Positions 7,249 through 15,700 of a DNA stretch of 64,000 nucleotides are shown in pieces. The notes below the pieces were generated by a model. The model ran no database searches. It had not been told where the DNA came from and saw only the letters and a list, made by a program, of their open reading frames with translations. The translations under genes and the position numbers were made by a program. This DNA comes from Cyanophora paradoxa (taxonomy: Eukaryota > Glaucocystophyceae > Cyanophorales > Cyanophoraceae): NCBI GenBank assembly GCA_004431415.1, contig QPMI01000633.1:79497-143496 (forward strand), read 5' to 3'. Each line of letters starts with the position of its first letter. Within the stretch, counting starts at the first letter, position 1.

Positions 7249-8646
7249 TTAGAGATTAATGCGGCGAATTCCGTCCTTATCGACAATAATGAACGAATGC
7301 ATGAGAGCGCGAACGTTAACAGTAATTGTGCGATCAGCAGGAAGATACAGAGTGAGGAACGATGACGACGAGTTCGTGAGATCAACATATCCAGATTGGG
7401 CAATGTTGCGAATCGCCTTCTCACCATCAACAGCGAATGGGAATCCGGTAAGGACGTAACGGTTTGCTTCCTTGTCCATATTCGAGCATTTGAAGGCATC
7501 GGCGATGAGTTCCGCACCTTTGAGTAGCGGGATTGGCTCAGTTGAATACAGACGCTGTCCGTTAATCTCACAGGTCATCGTGATATCCTTCGCATTCGCA
7601 AGCGTTTTAAGGACGCTGTGAGAACCGTTAGAAGAATCGACACCATCAGCATCACGAACAGAGACAAGAAGAGCATAAACCAGACCAGAGATTTGGCTAA
7701 GATTGATTCGGTTGGGTTGAGTGTTACCTTTCGCAGCAACACCAATAGCATCAACGAAACCGATATCGAGAGCAGGAATAGCCATCCCCGTGGTCTTAAC
7801 TTTCTCAATAACAGTAGCGAACAGTTCATCAGAAACGTTAATAGCATGCATGTAGAGACGAGGAGACTTAATGGAGATGTAATGGGTCATTGGTGGAACA
7901 GTTCCAGCAACTTCGAACCCAGTAATACCGCCAGTGGTAATGTTTTGACCGACATTAGCAAGAGTTACACCAGTAGCGCTTCCGAGACCGTCATTTGCGG
8001 TTTGATCCGCAGCGGTTGTCACAACTGGAAGAGCGCGACCGCCATAAGAAGTTTCAAGATATCCCTTGTTAGCTTCTTTGAACCAAACAGTGATAACAGC
8101 TTCGCCTGAGAGAGCGCCAAGTGGTAGGTAATGGTTCAACCACGGCACCGGAATTTCAACGAAGAAAGCGCCACCTTTACGGTTGGTTCCGTGAGCGGGA
8201 ATTCCATGAAGCATTCCCATTGAACGCTTCTTTTTCGCCAGCTGATCCTCAGAATAGTAGACCAGTGGGAAAATCGCAAGAAAATCGCTTGGGACGTGGT
8301 AAGTATACGAGCCATACGAGAATTCAAGACGCTCTACAAGCGCACCAACGGGACGGGTGTAACCATTTCGCACAAGGTCGTCATCACCAGTAAAAGCGGT
8401 TAGTTCGGGAAGATCAAAAGCGAGTTCGATTTTACCAACAAAGTTGTAGCGGGGAAGTTTGAAAGAAACGCGTTGACCAACGTTGTTGTCATAGGTTGTC
8501 GAGGGACTAACGGTTACCAGAACGGGTTTCGTCTTCGATTCGAGACCAAGCATAAGCGAGTTATCGAGGAAGAACGCTTTGGCTTCCTCGGGCGTTGTTA
8601 GCGCCTCTTTCAGAGAAAGACGTTGAAGGGTCGAGGTAACATCCAT
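7249..8646 (-). CDS. Major capsid protein, double jelly roll
   Basis: 465 residues, a normal length for Polinton-like major capsid proteins. Features that fit the fold are the N-terminal strand FKLPRYNFVGKIEL (62-75), the strand-turn VPWLNHYLPLGAL at 167-179 followed by a beta strand (the counterpart of the LPLPFWF...LPLIAL segment of related capsid proteins), a glycine-rich variable loop at about 200-250, and a C-terminal strand TLYLPADRTITVNVRALMH near the end. The gene is the centre of the ATPase-capsid-penton block. An AT-rich TATA-like stretch lies directly upstream of the ATG. I assign it from pattern and context; a structure prediction would settle the fold. Confidence 0.85.
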   Translation of the reverse strand: MDVTSTLQRLSLKEALTTPEEAKAFFLDNSLMLGLESKTKPVLVTVSPSTTYDNNVGQRVSFKLPRYNFVGKIELAFDLPELTAFTGDDDLVRNGYTRPVGALVERLEFSYGSYTYHVPSDFLAIFPLVYYSEDQLAKKKRSMGMLHGIPAHGTNRKGGAFFVEIPVPWLNHYLPLGALSGEAVITVWFKEANKGYLETSYGGRALPVVTTAADQTANDGLGSATGVTLANVGQNITTGGITGFEVAGTVPPMTHYISIKSPRLYMHAINVSDELFATVIEKVKTTGMAIPALDIGFVDAIGVAAKGNTQPNRINLSQISGLVYALLVSVRDADGVDSSNGSHSVLKTLANAKDITMTCEINGQRLYSTEPIPLLKGAELIADAFKCSNMDKEANRYVLTGFPFAVDGEKAIRNIAQSGYVDLTNSSSSFLTLYLPADRTITVNVRALMHSFIIVDKDGIRRINL

Positions 8647-8700
8647 TCTGTTTTGCTTTTACTATACAAAAATATAAAAATTCTGTGAATGATCCTTAAT

Positions 8701-9705
8701 TTACGCGAATCCAGCAATATTTGGATAGAAGGGGTGGGTCTCTCTCATTCTCATTTTGAAATACTCATAAATCGGATCACCGGCGGGTTCATCACCATAA
8801 CGGATTTCGAATGTCAGATGCACAGGTTGCCCCTCGAAATCAATTAATTCATTTTGAGCATTCACTATATCTACCGAGAATTGCGATAGTGACATCTTCT
8901 TATTATAGTATTTATACAGCGGATTTGCTTCCGTCGAATTGTAAACAACGTGTTCCGCGAATTCTCTATCTTGAACCATAAGTTTATGGAAGTATCCAGT
9001 TAGGAGACCATCGGCACATTGGACGAGGTCACCCAGTTCTTTTACTCTCACGAAAAAGACGTTATCTTTGCAGGTCTCTGTGGGGAATGTTGAGATAATA
9101 CCATTTACGTTTGCACCTGTAAAAACGGAGCTTGTATCTGTTCCATAGACTTGTGATTTAATAAACTTGTTTCCCCAGCGTCCAGCATCCAAACCCAAGA
9201 TTCGAGCATGTCGTAGCGCTTTTTCGATTGCAGAAACAGAAGGATCTTTTGCATATGAGAAGCAAATATAGAACTCCACAGGAGCATAAAAGATTACTTT
9301 TTTTTGGGTTACATCCCAACCACAGCGAATTGCAGAAGGAGGCGAGAGATTCTCAAAACGGTTATTGATTCGGGCAACGAGTTGCTGATGAGTATTGATT
9401 GGGGTTTTTAGACCTGCACCAGGTCTAATAGAACGCCAACTATCATATAGAATCTCAGGAGCATTTGCACCGGTGGATGTGGACTTTTGGCTGAAATTGA
9501 TAATAAAGGCATCCTCTATTGTTGCATCCCCAGGTTCTGTTTCACCGCTAATGAGTGGGATGGAGTTATAGAATTCAGCGGAGACGAGGCGAACCGCTCT
9601 TACATTCTCATACGTCTTTGGAAGATCCGCAACAAATCGTGATGTTGGAGCATCCAGATTAGGTATTGTTTTGAAGGAAGACACTTCAACGTATTCCACA
9701 GGCAT
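8701..9705 (-). CDS. Penton-like minor capsid protein (334 aa)
   Basis: 334 residues. The start has the feature typical of penton/minor capsid proteins of this group: a beta strand after a region of NVRAVRLVSAEFYNSIPLI (about 34-52), where other members read PNSFYN. The C-terminus carries HLTFEIRYGDE. It lies 54 bases upstream of the capsid gene on the same strand. A second protein of the same type starts 28 bases away in the opposite direction. It should form or cap the capsid vertices. Confidence 0.75.
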   Translation of the reverse strand: MPVEYVEVSSFKTIPNLDAPTSRFVADLPKTYENVRAVRLVSAEFYNSIPLISGETEPGDATIEDAFIINFSQKSTSTGANAPEILYDSWRSIRPGAGLKTPINTHQQLVARINNRFENLSPPSAIRCGWDVTQKKVIFYAPVEFYICFSYAKDPSVSAIEKALRHARILGLDAGRWGNKFIKSQVYGTDTSSVFTGANVNGIISTFPTETCKDNVFFVRVKELGDLVQCADGLLTGYFHKLMVQDREFAEHVVYNSTEANPLYKYYNKKMSLSQFSVDIVNAQNELIDFEGQPVHLTFEIRYGDEPAGDPIYEYFKMRMRETHPFYPNIAGFA

Positions 9706-9733
9706 CTTCTTTTATCTATAACCATATAATAAA

Positions 9734-10636
9734 ATGATTCGGCTTGTCAATGTCGATAGTAGAGATCGATTAGATGGACAGAAAGAAAATGCTTACAAGG
9801 TCTCACTTACCACACCAATAACCAGACCGCGACAGTGTCGTATCTTATATGCAGAGATTCCCAACAGCATTTATAATTCGATTGGAACCGATTATATTAT
9901 AGTTCGTTATAACATTGGTGGTTTCATCCTTAATCAGCAAGTATTCCCATTACCAAGTGGTTACATAAACCAAGGACACTTTGGAGTTACTCAACCATAT
10001 AATTACGGTTTAAACTACGAAGTTCTTGAAAATACATTCTTTAAGATATACTACAACCCGACAACATACAAGTTAGAGTTTTATAGCAGCGTTCCATTCG
10101 AAATAGCAGCGTCAAACAATAGAATCGCCAAACTACTTGGTCTGAGTTCTGCATTATTGGTAAGCCAGCAACACAATTTAGAAGATAACAGGTCTGTATT
10201 CGCTCCTGAGAATTTCTTATCGTATGCAGGAAGACCAATAACACCTGATCACCCACAATGGGGAATTACGTTTGAAGGTGTAGATCCAGTGCCGTTGCAA
10301 CACAAAGCAACAAGTCCAAAGATGGCGGATATGAACGCTGAGCAATACTTGTATATGCACATCAAAGAACTCTCTTCTTTTGCATCCAACCACAATATAG
10401 TCCCGAAATCGCAACCGCAGAACCAAGGCGCGATCTTGCGATTACAATTGAGTCAGGACATCGGAAAGTATATCTACCATAGCGGAGAGCATGGTGAATA
10501 CATAAAAATAACAGACAAAAACCTTGTTATTCGTGAATTAACAGTTGAGTTTCGTGATTATTTTGGTGATCTTGTAGATATGAATGGTATCGATAATTCG
10601 TTTCAGTTGGAGTTTGTAGCTATTGGATACGATTAA
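9734..10636 (+). CDS. Second penton-like minor capsid protein (300 aa)
   Basis: 300 residues on the + strand, divergent from the 334-aa gene. It begins MIRLVNVDSRDR, has AEIPNSIYNSIG at about 40-51 and ends with FRDYFGDLVDMNGIDNSF followed by a beta strand. These are common marks of penton base-like proteins in Polinton-like viruses and relatives. It is the only + strand virion gene in this part of the left provirus. Its 3-prime end overlaps the 3-prime end of the 205-aa gene by 17 bases. Having two penton-like proteins suggests that one forms the vertex and the other a vertex-associated or spike protein; which is which cannot be told. Confidence 0.75.
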   Translation: MIRLVNVDSRDRLDGQKENAYKVSLTTPITRPRQCRILYAEIPNSIYNSIGTDYIIVRYNIGGFILNQQVFPLPSGYINQGHFGVTQPYNYGLNYEVLENTFFKIYYNPTTYKLEFYSSVPFEIAASNNRIAKLLGLSSALLVSQQHNLEDNRSVFAPENFLSYAGRPITPDHPQWGITFEGVDPVPLQHKATSPKMADMNAEQYLYMHIKELSSFASNHNIVPKSQPQNQGAILRLQLSQDIGKYIYHSGEHGEYIKITDKNLVIRELTVEFRDYFGDLVDMNGIDNSFQLEFVAIGYD

Positions 10637-11237
10637 CTATTGGGATATATGGTTTGAAGATATCAGCGACAACACCATTCTGATCCTCTGTATACCATCT
10701 GTTGTTTTCGCGAACCCAACGAGCGCCATTTTGTTTAAGGTATTTACGTAGAGTCGCTCGGTTCACAATCTTCCATCCATGCTCTTCAAACTTAGCATGA
10801 TAAGCACGAAGATCTCTTGGAATGTGGAAATAGTAACGTTCACGATGTTCTTCTTGTCCATAGCATATCCCAATTGCATCAATTACGTCTTCGTGAGTCT
10901 TTGTAGTGTTGAAAAGAAGATCATGAAAATTAACAACAACGATGAAATCAAGTTCAGCATTACGCACTTGATTAAGATGGCTAAACTTACCATGATCGTT
11001 ATAATTCACATGATTATAGAAGAACCGATCATCGCGAGTTCTCGCACAAATCCGATCAGAATTTCTTGGAAAATAACCAAAACAAACCATTTGATCCATT
11101 CCAGGATAAGAGTATGTCCCAATCTTTTGATGCAATAACTCAATAGTTTCGGCAAGATCAAGGATATCCTTCACGCCAAATCGCATTTCAGCAATCGGAA
11201 CCGAGAAGATTGGCTCACCTTCGAAGAGATACGCCAT
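10620..11237 (-). CDS. Hypothetical protein (205 aa)
   Basis: 205 residues, rich in aromatic and charged residues (YYFHIPRDLRAYHAKF; KQNGARWVRENNRWY). I do not recognise a family. No signal peptide or membrane segment is seen. It is the last gene before the TIR and converges on the second penton gene. Its upstream region holds TGAGAAAATCTTTTACC and a TCATTTTTTG box, the same pair as the AT-hook gene, so the two are likely co-regulated. A role early in infection is inference. Confidence 0.6.
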   Translation of the reverse strand: MAYLFEGEPIFSVPIAEMRFGVKDILDLAETIELLHQKIGTYSYPGMDQMVCFGYFPRNSDRICARTRDDRFFYNHVNYNDHGKFSHLNQVRNAELDFIVVVNFHDLLFNTTKTHEDVIDAIGICYGQEEHRERYYFHIPRDLRAYHAKFEEHGWKIVNRATLRKYLKQNGARWVRENNRWYTEDQNGVVADIFKPYIPIVNRIQ

Positions 11238-11253
11238 GACACTGAATTACGTC

Positions 11254-11336
11254 TGAGAAAATCTTTTACCCGTTTTACTCTATACTATCGCTTCTTCCTT
11301 AAATCATTTTGGGTTGCCCACAAGCATCATTTTTTG
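11254..11336 (-). promoter_or_regulatory. Putative promoter region of the 205-aa gene
   Basis: Holds TGAGAAAATCTTTTACC (11,254-11,270) and TCATTTTTTG (11,327-11,336), matching the layout upstream of the AT-hook gene. The box touches the point where homology to the decarboxylase gene begins (11,336), so it marks the junction of unique sequence with the TIR. Confidence 0.45.
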
Positions 11337-11443
11337 AAAGTAAGACCTCCGTAATATCTAAATTGATAGATGAGAGAATAACAGAGATCTTTTCAGGGTT
11401 GGAGAAAGCGGAGAAGCAGATAGCAGCGCGATTTCCGAGTTAA
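11336..11443 (+). pseudogene. 3-prime fragment of the S-adenosylmethionine decarboxylase gene
   Basis: On the + strand 35 codons read ESKTS...IDERITEIFSGLEKAEK...ARFPS and end in TAA. They match the last 35 codons of the complete gene at 45,920-46,321 (IDERITGVFSGLEK...RFPS), and the bases after the stop are also alike. The fragment lies at the inner end of the TIR. The catalytic part is absent, so it is not functional. It shows that the TIR reaches, or once reached, into this gene. Confidence 0.8.
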
Positions 11444-11527
11444 TCACACTGTTAATGGTTTGGTAGGCACTTTATATTTCTCAGATAATGAAAGTGAATA
11501 TATCATATCTCTATGATTCATAGATGT

Positions 11528-11740
11528 CTTACTGAATATCGTTTGGTAGGCACTTTTTAATTGAAGTTAGGCACTTTTAATTGACGTTAGGCACTTTTAA
11601 TTGACGTTAGGCACTTAGGCACCTTTTCTGGAAACTCTCTATAAAAAATAAAATCAACGTTTTGAAAAACACAAGTTGATGTATTTGGGACTTCTTTTTA
11701 ATTCTCGATAAGGAAGTGCCTAACGCGCCTACGCTGCCTA
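11528..11740. repeat. TIR copy of the TGCCTAAC repeat
   Basis: Reverse complement of the internal copy at 2,097-2,312: the core around AACTCTCTATAAAAAATAAA and several GTTAGGCACTTTTAATTGACG units are shared. The CAGTAAG box is present in the matching, inverted place (CTTACTGAATAT at 11,528-11,539). More TGCCTA words continue to about 11,845, with a further CCATTTCAGTAG at 11,779-11,790. Confidence 0.85.
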
Positions 11741-11857
11741 CCGCGATTAAAAAAAGTGCCTACTTCGATTAACCCGCTCCATTTCAGTAGCCCGTTTTAT
11801 ATCTAAATGATATCCGCCGATCACGATAAAAAAGTGCCTAACCGTTTTCATCTCAGC

Positions 11858-12280
11858 GAAATCTCATCGATTGTTTAATTGGACATAATGCTGTAACCAT
11901 CTCTTCCAACAAAATTACATCGATTAATTCAATTGAGATTGATACACCTAAGATACAATGTTTTTACAGTAAAAAACAGAATCCAATCTTATCAATTGTT
12001 TAATTGGACATAATGCAACTCTGGGGTCATTTTCGATACAGTAAAAAGCTTACCCGAATCTCATCGATTGTTTAATTGGACCTGATGCAGTAACCATCTC
12101 TTCCAACAAAATACGCCGCAATCTCAACGATTGTTTAATTGGACATAATGCAGTAACGAGTGAATTATTTTCATCCGATATTTCATCGATTGTTTAATTG
12201 GACATAATGCAGTAACCATCTCTTCCAACAAAATATGCCGCAATCTCATCGATTGTTTAATTGGACATAATGCAACTCTG
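11858..12280. repeat. Iteron array of the left provirus (6 copies)
   Basis: Six copies of an approximately 38-base unit with the core CATCGATTGTTTAATTGGAC, followed by ATAATGCAGTAAC or ATAATGCAACTC. They start near 11,860, 11,977, 12,057, 12,119, 12,178 and 12,241. Some are joined by a second shared word, CATCTCTTCCAACAAAAT. Inverted, slightly diverged copies occur at 45,061-45,312 next to the end of the right provirus. Iterons near the ends suggest a replication, packaging or recombination function. Confidence 0.85.
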
Positions 12281-12624
12281 TGTGAATTTTTGCGTTTTAC
12301 GATAGAATGGGCGGTGGACTACTTCAATCGTGATTATATCATAAATTTATGTTCCTTCAATCGAGATTATATCGAATTTGCATAAAATACATATTAATCG
12401 CGTTTATATCAATCGCAAAATACGTATTTTACATTTAAATACAAATTAATCGCGTTTATATCATTGAATCAATTGAGAAATACGTAATTTATCAAAACTT
12501 TATATAAATTTCATAAAATCATAATTTAATTGATATTATACCAATTAATTTAATCGAATTTATTTAAATTTAATTGATTTTATTAAACATTTTGATTTAT
12601 TTTTTAAATATTTTCGATTAATTT
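12281..12624. other. AT-rich subterminal tract
   Basis: No gene. The first part (to about 12,325, ending in CCGCCCA on the opposite strand) is similar, inverted, to 45,010-45,060 in the right provirus. The rest consists of AATCGCGTTTATATC-like and A/T-only words that lead to the end palindrome. Confidence 0.7.
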
Positions 12625-12709
12625 ACACATAAAGAAATACAAATTTAAATCCAGGAGCGAAGCGCGAAGCGCGAAGCGGAGGGATTTAAATTTGTATTTC
12701 TTTATGTGT
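12625..12709. repeat. Terminal palindrome of the left provirus
   Basis: Perfect 28-base inverted arms at 12,625-12,652 and 12,682-12,709. Each arm begins ACACATA at the outside and ends TTTAAATCC next to a 29-base loop made of GCGAAGC units. The loop is GC-rich in an otherwise AT-rich end. The outer edge of the second arm is the exact point where host exon sequence starts. The right provirus has the same design at 44,639-44,733. Confidence 0.9.
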
Positions 12710-15700
12710 CCACAATCACAGCGTGCTCTCTTCATCAGAGCAGATCCTTGCGGGGCTCGGGAGGCGCCCTGGCCAGCGACGGCGGGTCAATTTCTCTCAG
12801 CTCCTCGGACCTGTCGCACTCGTCGGCTAGCGCTGGCTGGGGCGGCGCACTTCGCGCATCAAACGGCCTTCTCCAGGCGACGGATGTTCAGATGCAGTCC
12901 AGTTCGGCTGCCGCGGGCGGTGGTTCCCTGTTTCTCAGCAACACGACCGCTTTCCTTATCCGGTGCGTCTCGCCTGCAATTGCTACTGCTGTCGCGGTGG
13001 TTTACTAAAAGTACGCGTCGTCTAACCCCCAATCGCAAATAGCATCTCGGTGGCAAACAGCTCGGCTGACTATGGAGGATGCATCGCGATCGAAGGCGAA
13101 AAGGGCGAGCGAAACATGTGCAGCGTCGCAATCGCTGAAACATCGGGGGCGAAGTGCACGGCGCGCGCGGGGAGCGGCGGCGCTCTGAACGTCGTCCGCT
13201 GCAGCGTTGTTGTCGAAGACACAGACTTCTCAGGCGGTGTCGCATGGGGCCCGGGAGGCATCGCCCACGTAGACTCGAGCAAGGCGCACTTGCAGCGCTG
13301 CAAGCTTGACGGCGGCAGGGCAGGCGCCACGGGCGGCGCCATCATGGCATCCTCCTCGACCCTTCAGGTCGAGGGCGGCAGCATGGTCAGAGGGTCAGCA
13401 GAACTCGGAGGCGGGGCCGTTCACTTGCGCTCCACCGTTGCATCTTTCGCCAGGTACAGACATATGGGTAGAGTTTCTGTTCCTTCAGATCTGAGTGGTT
13501 TTGACACTGACGGCAGTCTTTCTATGGCTGAAGCTTCTGCCCAAGGAGGCTCTGGAGGCGCCGCTCTCGTTGAGGGTGGCTCAGCCCAATTCTCAGGTAT
13601 CAACATGCGGGACTCACGCTCGGCGGCTTTCGGGGGGGCCATTCGGGCTGTCAGTGCCGAGGTTTCCGTCGCCGACTCGACGCTCAATGCATGCTCTGCC
13701 AGTTTGAACGGGGGTGCGTTGTCAGCAGAAACCTCCATTGTGGCCGTTTCCAAGTACGTGCACGCGGCGCCAGCTTGGCTTTTTGGTTTTGTAGTTCGTG
13801 CTTTAACATTGTGTCTGATATAAACCATTGTCCAGCTCTGCGCTTGACAAATCTTCTTCGACGGGCGGCTCAGGAGGCTGCGTGTCAGCCACAAGCGGCT
13901 CTCTCAGCGTGAACGGGTCGACGTTGACGAGGTGCTCGGCGCCCAGCGGGGATGGTGGCGCCGTCCATGCAGTCACCACTCTCGTCTCGTTGCGACGTTG
14001 TAATCTCGATCACGGCTCTGCCGCTGGCACTGGCGGCTCCATCAGTGCACGTGATGGGAGCCTGACGCTGGACGACGTGTCGATCAGCGACGGCCGCTCC
14101 CGAACCGCTGGAGGCTGCCTCTATGCCCGCGGATCCTCGGTTTTTGCTGCCAACGTCGTCGCGGAGCGATGCCAGGCGGGTGCCGGAGGATGCTTAGCCT
14201 TCAATAGCGCGCCAGCGACCCTCTCAGGAGTATCACTGTCTGACTGCATGGCAACGGAGGGCGACGGGGGCTGCATCTGGTCCGTGAGCACAGCGATAGC
14301 GTTACAGGGTTCGGCGCTCACCCGCTGTCGGGCGGCCGGCTCGGGCGGCGGCGCTTTCCTCATCGCTGGCGACGCAACACTCGAAAGCTGCAATGTAACC
14401 AACTGCACAGCTGCAAACAATGGCGGAGGGTACGAAACTCGGCGTTCTTTAAACACCAAAACGTTTGCACTGACACATTTGCTTCTACGATCCGCAGTGT
14501 TTTTGCCGCAGGAGAGGGATCGACCGTTTCGAGCACCGGGAGCGCATGCCTCTTGCTCGCCAACCCGTTCCTTCCAGCTGCAGCTTCCCGCCGGCTGCTT
14601 GGCGCCGCGACCCGCAAAGTTCAACTCGTCCTGCGGCTCACCAGTCTTGAAGGGAACCAGGCCAAGCTGGACGGTGGCGCACTCTACGCCGACGGGCCTA
14701 TCGCCACCACATTGACCAATGTTTCCATCACCCGCTCTCAAGCTGGGGCGAGGGGAGGAGGTCAGCTGCAACGTTTTGAGGCGGGGTGATAATGATTTTT
14801 GAAGAGCTGCTCTTTTCTTTCCGCAGGTCTCTACGTCACCACGGCGTCGCTCTCGATGACCGGCACCATCGTCAGCGCGAACGCCGCGAGCATCGGTGGC
14901 GGCGGGTTCATCGATCTGACAACACAGGTCCTTAGGCTTATCTTTCGTGGCCAACTGCGACCCCGGGTAATCACAGACGTCTCTTCAGACCGGAGAACCC
15001 ATGGACTGCGGGGATGTGTCTCTGTCGAACTCTGCCATTCAAGCCAACTCTGCAGGGAAGGGTGCGCGGGATGTCATGTCTTTTCGAAGAAACCGGCACG
15101 TTTAGATAATCTTGCGCGCACCAGGCGCCGCGCTCGTTGTTCAAGACGCCGACCCGACCCGCTGCTCTGCCTTCGCGGACCCGACCGCTTTCTCCGACCC
15201 GAGTGGCGACGGCTCCTCGCGATCGGCGGGGCTAGCCGCCGGTCCCGGGGCCATCCTTGTGTCTCTCCTCACGCCCGAGGCGGAGAGGCAGTCTGGAGGA
15301 CTGCTCTCTTTCCGCGTTCTTCTCACTGACTCGTTCGGAACGCCCGTGAGAGACGTGCCTACGGATATATCTGTAACAGCGAAGGCTCCAGACACCGTCA
15401 CAATCAGAGGTACGCCTTTGCTATTGCCCTTGCAATAAAAAATACTCCGCATCTTTGCGAACGAAGGTACTTTGCATTTGCCGTTTACTGCCGGGCGGGG
15501 GCGGCGCAGGGACGCGAGCGGTTACCACGTCCGACGGCGAGGCTCGTATGGATGGCGTCCAAGTAATCGCACAGCCGGGCGAGATGCATGTGCTGCTTTT
15601 CGTAGCCAGCATCCCGTTTCGCCCATACACGCTCCAAGTACCCCTCACGCTGCGCGCCTGTGTTTCTGGAGAAGTTCAGCTGCCGAACACTTTGGTCTGC

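Larger units (their letters stand above)
1..12709. mobile_element. Left provirus, Polinton/Polinton-like (right part only)
   Basis: AT-rich segment with a sharp change to GC-rich host DNA at 12,709. It carries a family B polymerase, a TVpol-helicase, an A32-like ATPase, a double-jelly-roll capsid protein and penton-like proteins, which together are the hallmark set of Polintons and Polinton-like viruses. It ends in iterons, an AT-rich tract and a palindrome. Comparison with the right provirus shows that this is the right-hand end of the element; the left-hand end (fibres, integrase, rest of the polymerase) would lie beyond base 1. No maturation protease is visible in the part shown. Confidence 0.9.

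Noticed and set aside
7188-7571. Upstream extension of the packaging ATPase frame to 7,571
   Set aside because: This part lies inside the capsid gene in another frame and has no ATPase features; the ATG at 7,187 gives a normal A32-like N-terminus.
9734-10636. Assigning the 300-aa protein as the maturation protease
   Set aside because: No Cys-His-Asp/Asn triad pattern is visible and the beta-rich start fits penton proteins.
11858-12280. CRISPR array
   Set aside because: Spacing is irregular, parts between units are themselves repeated, no cas genes are present, and the setting is a eukaryotic provirus end.
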